A stretch of DNA of 64,000 nucleotides from Argyresthia goedartella (Eukaryota > Arthropoda > Insecta > Lepidoptera > Argyresthiidae), in contig OX463827.1 of NCBI GenBank assembly GCA_949825045.1, positions 6,408,501 to 6,472,500 on the forward strand, in the 5' to 3' direction. The translations under genes were made by a program, and so were the position numbers. Of this stretch, positions 1 to 10,527 are shown one piece after another. Within the stretch, counting starts at the first letter, position 1. Every line of letters starts with the position of its first letter. The notes below the pieces were generated by a model. The model was not told the DNA's origin and searched no databases. It saw nothing but the letters and a program-made list of their open reading frames with translations.

Positions 1-466
1 TGACAGTAACAGGAATTGCGGGATTTTTTTTTTTTATTATGCATTTCATCGAAGGCACACGCTTGAGGCACGGCGAGCCCAGACGATGATGTAAGCGATG
101 CAAAAACACAGAAAAAGAAATTTGTTGTTTTTTTTTAAAACGACTATGTGTATTTTGAGATGAGTTTGACTTGAAATTACTTGCTTCTGGCCGAATACAC
201 CGAACTGCTGCTCAAATAAAACGCCACTCAAGTCTGGGCACCCTGACTTGATTATTATTATTTAGCTTACTTTTAGAGGTATATGATTCTAATGTTAAAA
301 ATGCTCTTAGACGATGAATGGAGGACTGACAGAGCAAAACAACTTAAGTTTAAGATTAAATAGACAACAAGTCTTGTACATAAATCCAAAAATCCGGTGC
401 AATTTATACAAAAAATTGTGGAAAAGTGAGTCTTTTCTAAGGAGCAAAAATAATCAAATTTCTAAT
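1..466. other. AT-rich sequence, no gene seen
   Basis: I see no coding signature, RNA gene or recognisable repeat in this stretch, only homopolymer T runs and low-complexity A/T sequence. Confidence 0.5.
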
Positions 467-671
467 CGACCAACACAACTAGGCGCATGACAGCTATACA
501 CGTTCTTTGGAATCACGGAGGAAACACCGGAACGGTGATTGATAGCATATAGTACGTACTTAGTACATGCTAGTGACTTGTACGTACAGATACGTACGGA
601 TACGTACTTATTGTAGGCGGGTTGCAGGAGCCGAAACCGCAGTCCTGTCATGCGCCTAGTTGTGGTGGTCG
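467..671. mobile_element. Small TIR element (MITE), about 205 bp
   Basis: The ends are 27-bp inverted repeats (467-493 and 645-671) with one mismatch, starting CGACCAACACAACTAGG. The interior is non-coding and rich in TACGTAC words. No clear target duplication is visible, so the superfamily is unknown. Confidence 0.65.
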
Positions 672-1050
672 CGTACCACGTTCACACGTCAGCGAATGTA
701 CCCGCTGTCCGTCCGTCTGTCCGAAAGAGGGCTGCATCTCATGAATCGCAATAGATAGAATAGAAACTTTAACAGAATGTTTATTTATGTCTCCGCTACA
801 GCAAGAAATGATGAATTCACGCAATTTTCATAATTAAAGCAAGTGTTGTTTTTTTGTTTTTCTTGTAGAATGATCTGGAACCCTTCGTATGTGAGTAGAA
901 CTCGCACTTGACAGATTTATTTAAGTTAGGGCGATGGCGATACAGTGGCTGACGGATTGAGTTATACTCTGAACAAGTGGTGTTAAAAATATCTATAAGT
1001 ATTGTTGCTACTTGTCTACGAAGTCTTGTTAGCCTAAAAGTCAATTTTAC
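672..1050 (+). mobile_element. Lepidopteran GGTTCCGTACC-type dispersed repeat, copy 1
   Basis: Contains the landmarks shared with four other copies in the window: a CCGTCCGTCTGTCC stretch, a GCATCTCATGAA box, and an AACTCGCACTTG end. It is degenerate and non-coding. I know this repeat class as very common in moth and butterfly genomes; its transposon class is not decidable from this copy. Confidence 0.5.
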
Positions 1051-1117
1051 AACTCCGGGATTTAAATTTATTTTTCGTCAAGTTTATGGTCAGGTTTATG
1101 GGTGTAATCTTCAAATA

Positions 1118-1400
1118 TAAGCACATCAAAAATACTGATTTGCACAGCAAATATCAGGGAAAAATGCTGCGGTAGCTTAGGGTGAAGGGTAAAGGTGGTG
1201 AGCGAAGGATAAAGGATAACCTAACACAAAGGATAAAGAGGGCTTCCCTTTATCCTTCGTGTTAGGTTGAACATGTAAGAACAACAAAAAATACTTAAAA
1301 CATAAACTTAATATACACTTAAAATATTTAAAACATAAAAAGTGTTTTTGTAGATCCTTTTTTGATGTGCAAATCACTATTTTTGATGTGCGGTTAAATA
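1118..1400 (+). mobile_element. MITE-1 family, copy 1
   Basis: Begins with GCACATCAAAAATACTGATT and ends with its near reverse complement (TTTTTGATGTGC), with the family's core (CTGCGGTAGCTTAGG, then the TAAAG block, then AACCTAACAC). Non-coding, foldback-like. The ends of better copies extend to GGCTAGTATTTAATC on one side and GGGAAATATTAAAC on the other. Confidence 0.75.
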
Positions 1401-1689
1401 CCAGCCAAACTTAATTCACCAAGTTAAAAACTTAAAAACCCAACTTCAAGTTCAAGCCCTATTTCTTCCTCCCCGGTCCGCATGCAAATGAAGGACATGA
1501 AAAGACTTCCTCATCAAAACATCATCTGTGTTTTTTTCATCATTTTTTGTATTTGTTGATTTATTCAAAAAGAGCTTCATCAATTTTGATAAATATTATA
1601 TGGGACCACGACTGAAGTATGGCCTACCAATCAAAACAAGAATCATCAAGATCGGTTCATAATTGACGGAGTGATCGCGTAACAAACAT

Positions 1690-2120
1690 ACAAAAAAAAC
1701 TGGGCAAGTGCTAGTGTAACTCGCGCACGAAGGGTTCCGTACCACCGTACAGTGGTAGAGATGGTGTGAATAGTGAATAATTGGATTTTACATGGCAAAA
1801 TGTTGTTTACAAATTTATTGGTGCGGCTACTTTCATACCCCATGAACGTAACCAGGTGCATTCATAAGTTTGTATGTGGTATTGAAATAATTGTTGTAAG
1901 GAAGCCCCCTTAACTAATTATTTTATTCTGTTTTTTAGTATTTGTTGTCATAGCGGCAACAGAAATACATCATCTGTAAAAATTTCATCTGTCTAACTAT
2001 CACGGTTCATGAGATACAGCCTGGTGACGGCCGGCCGGACGGACGGACGGACAGCGGAGGCTTAGTAAGTAATAGGGTCCCATTTGGCACCCTTCGGTTA
2101 CGGAACCCTAAAAAACAGAC
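1690..2120 (-). mobile_element. Lepidopteran GGTTCCGTACC-type dispersed repeat, copy 2
   Basis: Minus-strand copy. AACTCGCGCACGAAGGG and GGTTCCGTACC stand at the low-coordinate end; the GGTTCATGAGATACAGC box, GGACGGACGGAC runs and TACGGAACCCTAAAAA are at the other. It overlaps a 150-codon reverse-strand frame (2007-2459) that is therefore not a clean gene. Confidence 0.65.
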
Positions 2121-2462
2121 GATTGAGAACCTCCTCCTTTTTGAAGTCGGTTGAAGATACAATAAAAGGGAAACATTTCTGGGAAACACAATTTTTGCGG
2201 CTTTCTGTGCATTGGGTTTTTTCGTGGTCGAGTTTTTTATTGAGGTAGGCTTCGACGATAAATTCCGACGATGTATTGTCCTGTCCAGTCCTGGGCCTGG
2301 TAATGAGAACCTGGTGATGAACCTCATCACATTTTTTTTAAATTCTACTGTACTTTTGGGTACACTGAAAATAAACGTCACATGATTTCCTGTGACACTA
2401 CGCTGAGTCTGAGCCCTTTTGCTGTCGCAGCATGTGCACATAGCTGTGAAACCACTCAAAAC

Positions 2463-2637
2463 TATATCTTTAAAAAAATGTTATGAATTTGTAATTAATT
2501 ATATTTTTTGTCTTGTTCTTGTTGATTTTATGTCTGTGTTTTGCATTGTGTTACTTTTATTTTATTATTTTTTATCAATTTTTATGTGTTTATGCTGAAA
2601 TAGTAAATAAATGGAATTCTATTCTATTCTATTTTAA
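2463..2637 (+). mobile_element. LINE 3' end with simple tail
   Basis: A T-rich 3' untranslated-like stretch ends in AATAGTAAATAAATGGAA followed by three to four ATTCT units. That is the usual architecture of a non-LTR retrotransposon 3' terminus inserted on the + strand. No reverse-transcriptase coding remains. Confidence 0.5.
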
Positions 2638-3971
2638 TAAAACGCAATATGACTTTATTGTCATACTTGTCGGTGCTTTGGAGTACATCCGGCATATTTC
2701 ATGCAAACTTGTAAAACCGTTCAACCGTACCTGTTTAACCCCTCAGTTAACTAACGCCACTTTTCCGTTATAGGTTTTAAATTTTATCACCATGGCATGG
2801 GCTCAGACTCGTGACCCGACCCAACTGCCCGCGGTAGTTGAGTTGTTAATGGCACTTTGATCGATCTTACTGTTTTACTTTTTGTTAATTATTCTTTTTA
2901 TTATTATTGTTACACAAACATAACATAAATAGTATAAAATTTACTCTTTATTTCCTTACATGAAGAGATATTAATACAAAAACATCAACGGGTTTTATAG
3001 TACCTACCTACTTAAAATTAAAATAATAATAAAATACCTTGGACACTTTTTACACACATTGATCTAGCCCCAAACTAGGATTCCCTGTATCTTGGGTACT
3101 AGACATACTTATATAGATAAATAATATACTTAGTTAGATAAACAACCATGACTACACTCTCAAAAAAATATTGCCATTGCAACAAAAAAACTTTGATGCT
3201 GGACAGCCGTCAAAGGTGCATAGTTATGAGGGCAACGTTTTTATTGTTACTAAGTAAATTTACCAATTTTGATGTAATAGCAATAAAACATTGTTGAAAT
3301 TACAATGCTAAAATTGTTCGTGTCACTATATGATTTCTTGTCTTTTTGTTCCCATGACAAATGCCTTTAGCTATCATATCAAAGGTATATTGTCCCGATG
3401 ACAAGGGGTTTTGCTAAAAAGACAAAGGTTTACTGTCCGTGAATCTAACTTTGTTTTGTTGAATTAGCTATCTTCCTTTGTGCTTTTATCAATTCACCGT
3501 TGCTTCTCCGACAAAGTTACTTTTCTCGTATATATTTTGCTGCTCTAGCAAAGTAACATGGCTGATCTTATCCCTGCACTTTGTTAATGGTACACCATGA
3601 AAAAATATTATATACTCCCCGAAGCTTCTGACTATTATTCCAGGAGTATGCGTACCCTGAACTATGTTTAATGTACACCATACATCTGTATGGTGCATAC
3701 ACAGAGCACTCCGGTCAAGGTACGTATACCCGTAACAATATATAGGCAGAAGCTTCAAGGAATATAGATTTTTTTCAGTGTACCATTTACAAAGTGAAGG
3801 GATTGAAATCTACAATATAGTACATTGCTTGGGTAGCACAAGATACGATAAGAGGATAGAGGTATTTAAGAATCCTAAAAGAAAATAAGAAAATATTTAT
3901 ATCAAAAGTATGTAATAATCTCTACTTTACTTATTTATTCCTATGGCATTAGTAAACAGTTCATACCAAAT

Positions 3972-4381
3972 TACAAGTTAATATTAAGGGATTTAAGCCA
4001 CTCGGTGGCTTCGTCAGTAAGCTTGATCAGGTCCTCGGGAGGTCCCCCGGTATATCGCGTTTCTGGGCATTCAGATATAATATGTTGGATGTCTTGTACT
4101 TCAATTCCGCAGGTACAAGCAGGGGAGTCTATCCAGCCGCAGCGATGTTTATATTGGGCACAGCGTCCATGCGTAGTCCCGTGCGTAGTCTGTTGAAGTT
4201 ACACCAGTCGCGCCTCGGCAGCTGGGACCCCTTTATTTTGGAGCCTGGAACAAGATCTGAGCCCAATTTGCCGGCCATTGTTGAGTTCCATTGTTGCGAC
4301 CATTGTTGCATGAGGTTGGAGTCTTCTTGCAGCAGATTTATCGCGATTTTTTTTGGTGGGTTTCTGGATTCAAGACGGTGA
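3972..4381 (-). pseudogene. LINE ORF2 C-terminal fragment, frameshifted
   Basis: On the minus strand the frame contains LPRRDWCNFNRLRTG, then after a frameshift near 4190 continues through CAQYKH, CGWIDSPACTCG and QHIISECPETRY to a stop at 3972. This is the cysteine-containing C-terminal region that follows the reverse transcriptase in many insect LINE (jockey-like) proteins. The reverse transcriptase and endonuclease are missing. It lies nested inside the TA-flanked transposon. The exact LINE clade is not certain. Confidence 0.65.
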
Positions 4382-4673
4382 ACGACAACGACAACGGGTC
4401 AACGACATGAACCTCATAATTGTATTAGGGCACTGTTACTTACCAAGCATAGACTGCAGCAGATGCCGCAGTTTATTTTCTGTTAAAAAAGTCTCCAATG
4501 CCATATTTCATATCACTCTTGAGCACAAATAATACTTCTCTGCACGACATCCACGTTGAAACTGGCAGAATAGGAGAAACAGTTTGCGCTTGCGAGAACA
4601 AGTATAAGACGTCACTTTGTAATTTTATCTAAGAATACTTTGTCAAAACATCTACTTCGTATTTTGTTAGTAT

Positions 4674-4841
4674 ATAACGTTGCCGTATCAACAACATCAT
4701 TTAGCCGTAGTAACAACTGTTATTTTGATAGATTGAACTTTGCTGTAACATCACTTCATAACGTTGCCGTGTCAACAACACCATTTAGCCATAGTAACAA
4801 CGCCTATTTTGATAGATTAAACTTTGCTACAATATCACTTC
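4674..4841. repeat. 84-bp unit, two tandem copies
   Basis: Units start at 4674 and 4758, each beginning ATAACGTTGCCGT, with a third start (ATAACGTTG) at 4842 that soon diverges. The 84-bp period keeps a frame open by chance (84 is divisible by 3); the protein has no recognisable feature. Confidence 0.8.
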
Positions 4842-5189
4842 ATAACGTTGATAAGTTGACAACGTGCCGTTGTTATCCCGTTTAAACATTTTTAACATAG
4901 TTACCGTATCTACGTGTATTTAGCTAAAATAACAAAAATAATTTCAACAATAAAAAAGTTGCCACAGCAACTATGGGCCTATAGCTGCAGCGACGATGCA
5001 CTTACGTGCGGTAACAATAAAATTCTAACAAAGCTTTTATTGTCGCTTTATTAGCCGATTTTTCTCTGAGTGTAGGATACAAGCATCCGTTCTCATCAAA
5101 CGAATATTTGCCCCCACCGGGACTCGAACCCGGGACCCTTGGCTTCGTAGGCAGGGTCACTGCCGTCTCGGCCATTCGGGTCGTCTTAT

Positions 5190-5338
5190 CTTGCTTATGG
5201 CTTTTTGGTGCTTTAACTTTTTCCTATTTAACATCACCGGCATTGTTTCACTGCACATACTTACTGGGTTGGCTGGAAGATATTTCTTTTAGGAATAAGC
5301 CCGCCTTTGTACATCTCATTTCCCACTGCATCAATTGT
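5190..5338 (+). mobile_element. LINE 3' end fragment between two SINEs
   Basis: The GGCTGGAAGATATTTCTTTT / AATAAGCCCGCCTTTGTACA block matches similar blocks at 10535, 10940, 15800, 18120 and 25910 in either orientation. These are 3' ends of one LINE family. This copy sits between head-to-head SINE-A copies. Confidence 0.5.
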
Positions 5339-5341
5339 TTT

Positions 5342-5587
5342 GACGACCCAAATGGCCGAGTCGGCAGTGACCCTGCCTACGAAGCCAAGGGTCCCGGGTT
5401 CGAGTCCCGGTGGGGGCAAATATTCGTTTGATGAGAACGGATGTCTGTACCCTAGTCATGGTTGTTTATCTATCTAAGCATACTATTTATCTATATAAGT
5501 ATGTGTATCGTTGTCTAGTACCCAGATACAGGGAATCCTAGTTTGGGGCTAGATCAATGTGTGTAAGTGGTGTCCAAGGTATTATTG
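5342..5587 (+). mobile_element. SINE-A copy 2, full length
   Basis: The tRNA-like head GACGACCCAAATGGCCGAG opens it, with A box TGGCCGAGTCGG and B box GGTTCGAGTCC. The body follows (TTGTTTATCTATCTAAG, TACCCAGATACAGGGAATCC), ending GTGTCCAAGGTATTATT. It is inverted relative to copy 1. The tRNA-like part is not a functional tRNA gene because it lacks an acceptor-stem partner. Confidence 0.8.
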
Positions 5588-6187
5588 TTTTTACTGTTGT
5601 TTTATGCAATAAAGGATATAATAATAATAATTACGTTCAATAATAATATTATCTTACTCACTCTACCTCCCGAGTCCGGTACCGACCTCCTTAGTCTCAC
5701 CCGAAGCAAGTTTTTTTTTTTGTAAATTCTATCCTGACATAACAACCGAACCTAACCTAACACAGAGAATCATTTATTGTGTTGTAAGTCTTTGTTACGA
5801 ACAACTGATTGATTGATTTAAATGACTATCCTAACTAAGGGTTGTTATAATAATATAATCCATTGTTTATAATATGCCGTCTTTTATTTTAAAAATATCG
5901 TCAATATAAAACCTATACAATGTTTTTTTCCAATACTCCTCGGATAGATTTTGAAGCGCGTTGGGTTACAGACTAATAGTTATGAGTCTAAGGAACATTG
6001 TGCACTGTTATAAAAATGGTCAATCTCCTTTGAGTGGTATTGCTCTACATTCACCGCTATTCCCCATGACTGTGACCGCTAAAGCCTGATTTAGCAAGCT
6101 TTGCGTTTGTAGCAAAATGAGACTCTTGCGCTTGAGAATAAAGTACAAAGTCCAGATTGTTATGGGTTAGGTAGACACGCCAGAGTT
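5588..6187. other. Unannotated AT-rich spacer
   Basis: Simple AAT runs, then unique sequence without coding or repeat features that I can recognise. Confidence 0.4.
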
Positions 6188-6433
6188 AATAATACCTTGA
6201 ACTCTATTTACACACATTGATCTAGCCCCAAACTAGGACTCCCTGTATCTTGGGTACTAGACAACGATACACACACTTATATAGATAAATATTATACTTA
6301 GATAGATAAACAACCACGACTAGGGTACAAAAATCTGTTCTCATCAAACAAATATTTGCCCCCACCGGGACTTGAACCCGGGACCCTCGGCTTCGTCGGC
6401 AGGGTTACTGCCGACTCGGCCATTCGGGTCGTC
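6188..6433 (-). mobile_element. SINE-A copy 3
   Basis: Minus-strand full-length copy: TAATACCTTG tail end, GATCTAGCCCCAAACTAGG body, then tRNA-like head with GGACTTGAACCCGGGA and GCCGACTCGGCCATTCGGG. Confidence 0.8.
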
Positions 6434-6597
6434 ATAACAGTTGCATATCTAATAATCCTATCATCATCACCCTGTCATGGAAACCTTTGGAGGTTATGTC
6501 GCCTGGTCACCTGTAGGTCTCCTTACGTACACACCACTCAACGTGGACCTGCGCGAGTCTAATGCTAGATTTTATTTGATTATGGGAAATATTTTTT

Positions 6598-6835
6598 TTA
6601 ATAATAATAATAAATATCAGAGGAAAATCTTACACAAATCGAACAAGGCCCATAGTAAGCTCAATAAGGCTCGTGTTATGGGTACTAGACGACGATATAT
6701 TTAATAGAGATAAATACTTATGTAAATACATAGAAAACATCCAAGACTAAGAAACAAATATTCTGTCTCATCACACAAATATTTGCCCATACCGGGATTC
6801 GAACCCAGGACCGTCAGCTTCATAAACCGGTCGTC
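6598..6835 (-). mobile_element. SINE-B copy 1
   Basis: Related to SINE-A but with its own body (ATTTAATAGAGATAAATACTT, CATAGAAAACATCCAAGAC). The minus-strand tRNA-like head has GGGATTCGAACCCAGGA. Two other copies are near 20650 and 45715. Confidence 0.7.
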
Positions 6836-6837
6836 TA

Positions 6838-7060
6838 ATATTAAACTGCACATCAAAAATACTGATTTGTACAGCAAATATCAGGGCAAAATGCTGTGGT
6901 AGCTTAGGTGGAGGGTAAAGGGGGTGAGCGAAGCGAAGAACAACAAAAAATACTTAAAACATAAACTTGAGTAGGTACACATAAAATATTGAAACATAAA
7001 AAGTGTTTTTGCTGATCCTTTTTTGCTGTGCAAATCAGTATTTTAGATGTGCTAGCCTTT
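6838..7060 (+). mobile_element. MITE-1 family, copy 2
   Basis: Starts TATTAAACTGCACATCAAAA and ends TTTTAGATGTGCTAGCC, with the family core between. It directly follows the head of SINE-B copy 1. Confidence 0.75.
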
Positions 7061-7455
7061 GATTATTAACCAAAATGATATGTCTCTTTGGACGCGCGAT
7101 TGAAAGTCCATACTTTGTAAAGATAGAACTAGGCTTTGCTATCTACATTTTTAGAATCCGCAAGCCTCCATACAATACTCACGAAAGCTGAGTTCAGTTG
7201 GGTGTTTCCCAAAACTGTGTTACTTCACCCTCGATGTATTACTTTTAATTTCAACCTCGCGTAATGTATGGCGTGATACCAATTTGGGTGCACTATTGCA
7301 TCAGCTATTAACCTGCCAATGATAGTGGCGGTTACAAAAAACGCCTAGAGAAGGAGTTCTTTCAACTTTGGCGGTTGGTTTAACCCTAAGCTTAGCTGCT
7401 CTCTGATCTGATTTTTTGATTTCGTTTCAAAAAATCTGTTTGTTCTCGAAAACTA
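7061..7455. other. Unannotated spacer
   Basis: No open frame of interest and no repeat that I recognise. Confidence 0.35.
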
Positions 7456-7507
7456 AATGAATGAATGAATGAATGAATGAATGAATGAATGAATGAATGA
7501 ATGAATG
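7456..7507. repeat. (AATG)13 microsatellite
   Basis: Perfect tetranucleotide run. It is followed by TTTCTTTACCATAAATGAATT, so it probably began as the simple tail of a minus-strand LINE 3' end (to about 7650). Confidence 0.9.
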
Positions 7508-8340
7508 TTTCTTTACCATAAATGAATTACATTTCTATTTCTTATTTAAGTTGTATTCTAAGTTATAACATTTTATGTGGTCTCGTTGATCCATACACTA
7601 GGAAGACCAGACTGTATTGTATGGAACAGCGTTTCCGTCTTAAATGTGTATCTATACAATTATATATTATTATTATTTTAACAATATCTTAAGTTTCTGT
7701 ACTTAAGTATTATTCGCATTAAACAACATCAGTAATAATTATATCAAGATAACTAAGTATTACATTTAATTATATATATATTTATGTTTTATTTTTTTTA
7801 AGATCTCTATTCACATACCTACATATTATCTATTTTGTTTACTTTTACAGTTTTCCGTTCTTACATAAGAACGGAAAAACTGTTAAAGTTACACTAGACT
7901 ACATAGTCTAGGCTGAGAAGCCATGTTTTCACTATTCTGGTACATTTACTTTTTGCTAGTGGGTATATATTAAGTATTTTATTAACTGTATTGTATAGGT
8001 CCATACCTATACAATAAAGTTACCTAGAAATGAGTGTGAATGCTGGGCAAAAGCTGTTCGGAGCAATCTCGTAGTCACAGTCTTATCCTTAAGACGTCTC
8101 CCTTCATTTAGGGTTGGGTTATATGGTGTGGTGTGGAAGCATGGTGTTTCATTAGTAGTCTACTTATGTATAGTTGTCTTATGTTTAGAAGATCAAGTAT
8201 ATATAGTATATATCAAATATACTTATATCGCCAACTCACTTTTCAGTCGGAGTGGCAGAGGCTCTGAGCCCAGGTTTACAGGAATCTTGCTTTTTATAAA
8301 CAAAACCTATACCTACTTAAAGCTTTTCATGAAATAAGTT
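7508..8340. other. LINE-end remnant, hairpins, otherwise unannotated
   Basis: 7508-7650 looks like a degenerate LINE 3' end. Two small inverted repeats follow: 7848-7882 (ACAGTTTTCCGTTCTTA arms, one extra A) and 7989-8014 (ATTGTATAGGT arms). The rest shows nothing recognisable. Confidence 0.4.
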
Positions 8341-8341
8341 T

Positions 8342-8420
8342 TTTTACTGCAGATATTTACATATACTTAGCAAACGTCATTTTTTGCCCTTCTCTACATT
8401 GGACCACTGTGGGAGATTGA
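8342..8420 (-). mobile_element. LINE-X 3' end fragment
   Basis: ACTGCAGATATTTACATATA, the AAACGTCATTTTTTGCC word and CTACATTGGACCACTGTGGG match the 3' ends of the LINE copies at 16085-16323 and 43500-43600. Inserted in minus orientation. Confidence 0.6.
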
Positions 8421-8649
8421 TTGTATGTGGAAAAGTTTGGTAAGTTTTTGAGAAGTACCACGATATTGTTGTGTGGTTTCAAAAGCCGAAAAGCATCAGG
8501 CCATCACATTTTAGAAAAAAAATACCACAGTCTGCTTTTTTGCACAAATTATGATAACTGTGATGCTTTTCTGTTTTTGATCACCTCACGTTTCGCTGTG
8601 CGATATACGGGCTAAACATTTTATTTTAATTCGAATCGCACTTAATCGA

Positions 8650-8895
8650 TTAAGTACTTATCGCACATCAAAAATACTGATTTTCACAGCAAAAAGGATC
8701 AGCAAAACACTTTTTATGTTTTAAGTATTTTTGTCGTTGTAACATGTTCAACCTAATCGAAGGATAAAGGGGGCTTCGCTTCGGTCACCCCCTTTACCCT
8801 ACCGCAGTATTTTGCCCTGATATTTGCTGAAAAAATCAGAATATTTGCTGTGCAAATAAGTATTATTGATGCGCAGTTTAATATTTCCCTTTTAA
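8650..8895 (-). mobile_element. MITE-1 family, copy 3
   Basis: Inverted relative to copy 1: CGCACATCAAAAATACTGAT, GGATCAGCAAAACAC, the GGGGGCTTCGCTTCGG core, then GATGCGCAGTTTAATATTTCC. Confidence 0.75.
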
Positions 8896-9217
8896 TTCTT
8901 AATATATTTCTTATTAATAATTTACTTAACTTTTGAAGCTGTCTCTGTCTCTCACATATCCATGAAATGGTTACCTAGGCGCCTATAAAGAGCCTAATCA
9001 AATAAGTGTCGGTGTCTAATTCTAAAATCATGCTTTATATTACTAAAATTGGTTCTACCGTAAATTATGACGCGTGTTTCCATCAGTACGGCGTTACTTT
9101 TTGACTTTGCCTTTGCGCTCGACGCGCAACGAGGTAAACCTATCGGCGGAAATTTTCCGAAATAAGAAGAAAAAAGGCTTTGGAGTCGAAGCATTCCGCT
9201 TCAGGCTTTCCACGCAC

Positions 9218-9315
9218 AGTGACGTATGAGTGAGTCAGACGCGGGCGCGCCGCGCCTCCGCCAATCAGCGAGTTTTGCGCCCCCATATATACGCCCGAAG
9301 ACACCCGCGCGCCGC
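9218..9315 (+). promoter_or_regulatory. Candidate RNA polymerase II promoter (possible ITP promoter)
   Basis: In an otherwise AT-rich window this short CpG-rich block lines up promoter elements in order. They are a CRE-like TGACGTAT (9220-9227), an AP-1 site TGAGTCA (9231-9237), a CCAAT box (GCCAATCAG, 9260-9268) and a TATA box (TATATA, 9286-9291). An initiator-like CAATCT lies about 30 bp downstream near 9315. A transcribed region and a consensus splice donor follow. The sequence shows the motifs; that they act together and drive ITP is inference. Confidence 0.55.
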
Positions 9316-9429
9316 AATCTAGACAAAACCGTTCGACCGCACGCACGCACGTCAACAAACACGTTTGCGAACGCGAGATATACCGCGAAAGTGTTGTGTC
9401 TGGGAGAATTTCGGTTCCGAATTTGAAAT
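9316..9429 (+). other. Candidate non-coding first exon (possibly of ITP)
   Basis: Starts about 30 bp after the TATA box and ends at a strong splice donor, GAAAT|GTGAGTAC, at 9429/9430. It is CpG-rich with ACGCACGCACG runs and has no convincing coding frame. The ITP coding exon at 59483 begins with its ATG directly behind an acceptor AG, so an upstream non-coding exon on the + strand is required. This is the best candidate I can find, but the partnership is unproven and would imply an intron of about 50 kb. Confidence 0.4.
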
Positions 9430-9621
9430 GTGAGTACTTGCAGATTATTTTTTGTTTCTTTTCCACTTGGATGCGGGGGTACAGGTGGCTGGTTGTGTAA
9501 TTAAATGCATCGTATTAGCTGTCTGTGTTCTACCTCTATTTTGCCGCGAACCGGCCAGTGCTAATAGCGTTTTTTCGCCGATGCACTTTCGAAGTGTAAA
9601 AAAAAAACGATGTTAACTTTT

Positions 9622-9685
9622 TAGGCTCGAACAGGTGAGGCCTTTGCCCAGCAGTGGGATGCCATGTAGGCTAACTAAAAAAAAT
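9622..9685 (+). mobile_element. LINE 3' end remnant
   Basis: GAGGCCTTTGCCCAGCAGTGGGA is a familiar terminal motif of a lepidopteran LINE; a fuller version with a GATGATGATG tail is at 22540-22612. Confidence 0.5.
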
Positions 9686-10527
9686 TACTTTTATGTGATT
9701 TATTTTAACATTACGAGAATGTGCAAGAATTACAAAATGGACCGTTACAATTCAATACCTCTCTTAGTTGTCATTCTGTTAAACAAGTACACGTGCAGAG
9801 AGTTAAGTTGCAATTTAGCAATAACTTCAATATATATTTAAAAGTTTTCTCTGTATATTTTGTTAGGTACTAGTTAATGTTGAGTTGAAGTAGTTTCACT
9901 CGATATAAATGATGATTGAAGTTGCATTCGGTACACAAACAGTACTAAATTGTAAATTGATAAAACGTAGAGACGAAAATATAAACCTTGCCAATTTTTC
10001 TGTCATATGAAGCCCGCATCCAAGTACAATTTTTATCATTCCGTAGATTTCTCAACCGATTCCAACAACTCTGTAATGATAATGAATGTTATTAAGAACA
10101 TCACACCACGGTTTTACCGAGAAAAATATCTGACGCAATGTTCCTATAATTTTTCGAGGACGAAAATAAACTGTAGCTATCAGTGAGAGTCACTCACACC
10201 ACCATGTCTAGGAAACTGTTCGTTTGATAAATATATTTATCAATGCGGTGACAGAGCTTGGCTCGGTGCTTCCAAAAAGGTCAAAAAAATGAAAAAGGTT
10301 CAACCGGATTGGGAATCGAAACCGCGAAACGCAATATTAATGTTTTGTTTCGTCTATCTCTTTTATTTCAAATGCTGCAGTCTTATCCTTTTATGCCCTT
10401 AAGCAGCATGTGCTTGAAAGTGTGCAGACGATTCTTAGTAGACAATTTAGCGAATTTCTATATCAAAGTCTCCTCAAATCTATACTACGTTCACAGTTGT
10501 TTTTCACTACCTCTGACAAGTGCCTAA
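9686..10527. other. Unannotated intron-like sequence
   Basis: No gene, RNA or repeat that I can support. An 89-codon frame at 10258-10527 lacks any family signature. Confidence 0.4.

Larger units (their letters stand above)
3155..5072. mobile_element. TA-flanked TIR transposon, about 1.9 kb, non-autonomous
   Basis: Starts CACTCTCAAAAAAA and ends TTTTTCTCTGAGTG, so the two ends are imperfect inverted repeats, each flanked by TA (3153-3154 and 5073-5074). TA duplication fits the IS630-Tc1-mariner group. The interior has no transposase. It holds many degenerate GTAACAAC/TTTGTTA words, an 84-bp tandem duplication (4674-4841) and a LINE fragment (3972-4381). An end-like motif at 3764-3781 could mark a second nested element. 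Confidence 0.6.
3023..5186 (-). mobile_element. SINE-A copy 1, split by a DNA transposon
   Basis: The 3' half of the SINE (minus strand) lies at 3023-3154 and the tRNA-like head at 5073-5186. Together they rebuild a normal copy of about 245 bp. They are separated by 1.9 kb that begins and ends at the dinucleotide TA. The head carries an A box (TGGCCGAGWCGG type) and a B box (GGTTCGAGTCC) in the minus orientation, typical of a tRNA-derived SINE with RNA polymerase III promoter boxes. Confidence 0.75.

Noticed and set aside
2007..2459. 150-codon reverse frame (MSGFTAMCTCCDSKRAQTQR ...)
   Set aside because: Its last third lies in a dispersed repeat, it ends in the GGACGGACGGAC run, and I cannot match the Cys-containing start to a domain with confidence; a broken THAP-like exon is possible but unsupported.
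5342..5415. tRNA-like sequences with good A and B boxes (also in SINE-B, -C and -D)
   Set aside because: They lack a complete paired acceptor stem and anticodon arm and are followed by shared SINE bodies, so they are SINE heads, not tRNA genes.
5108..5431. Frames beginning MPPPGLEPGTLGF (also 6356-6562)
   Set aside because: Conceptual translation of the tRNA-like head of SINE-A; the same peptide recurs at each minus-strand copy.
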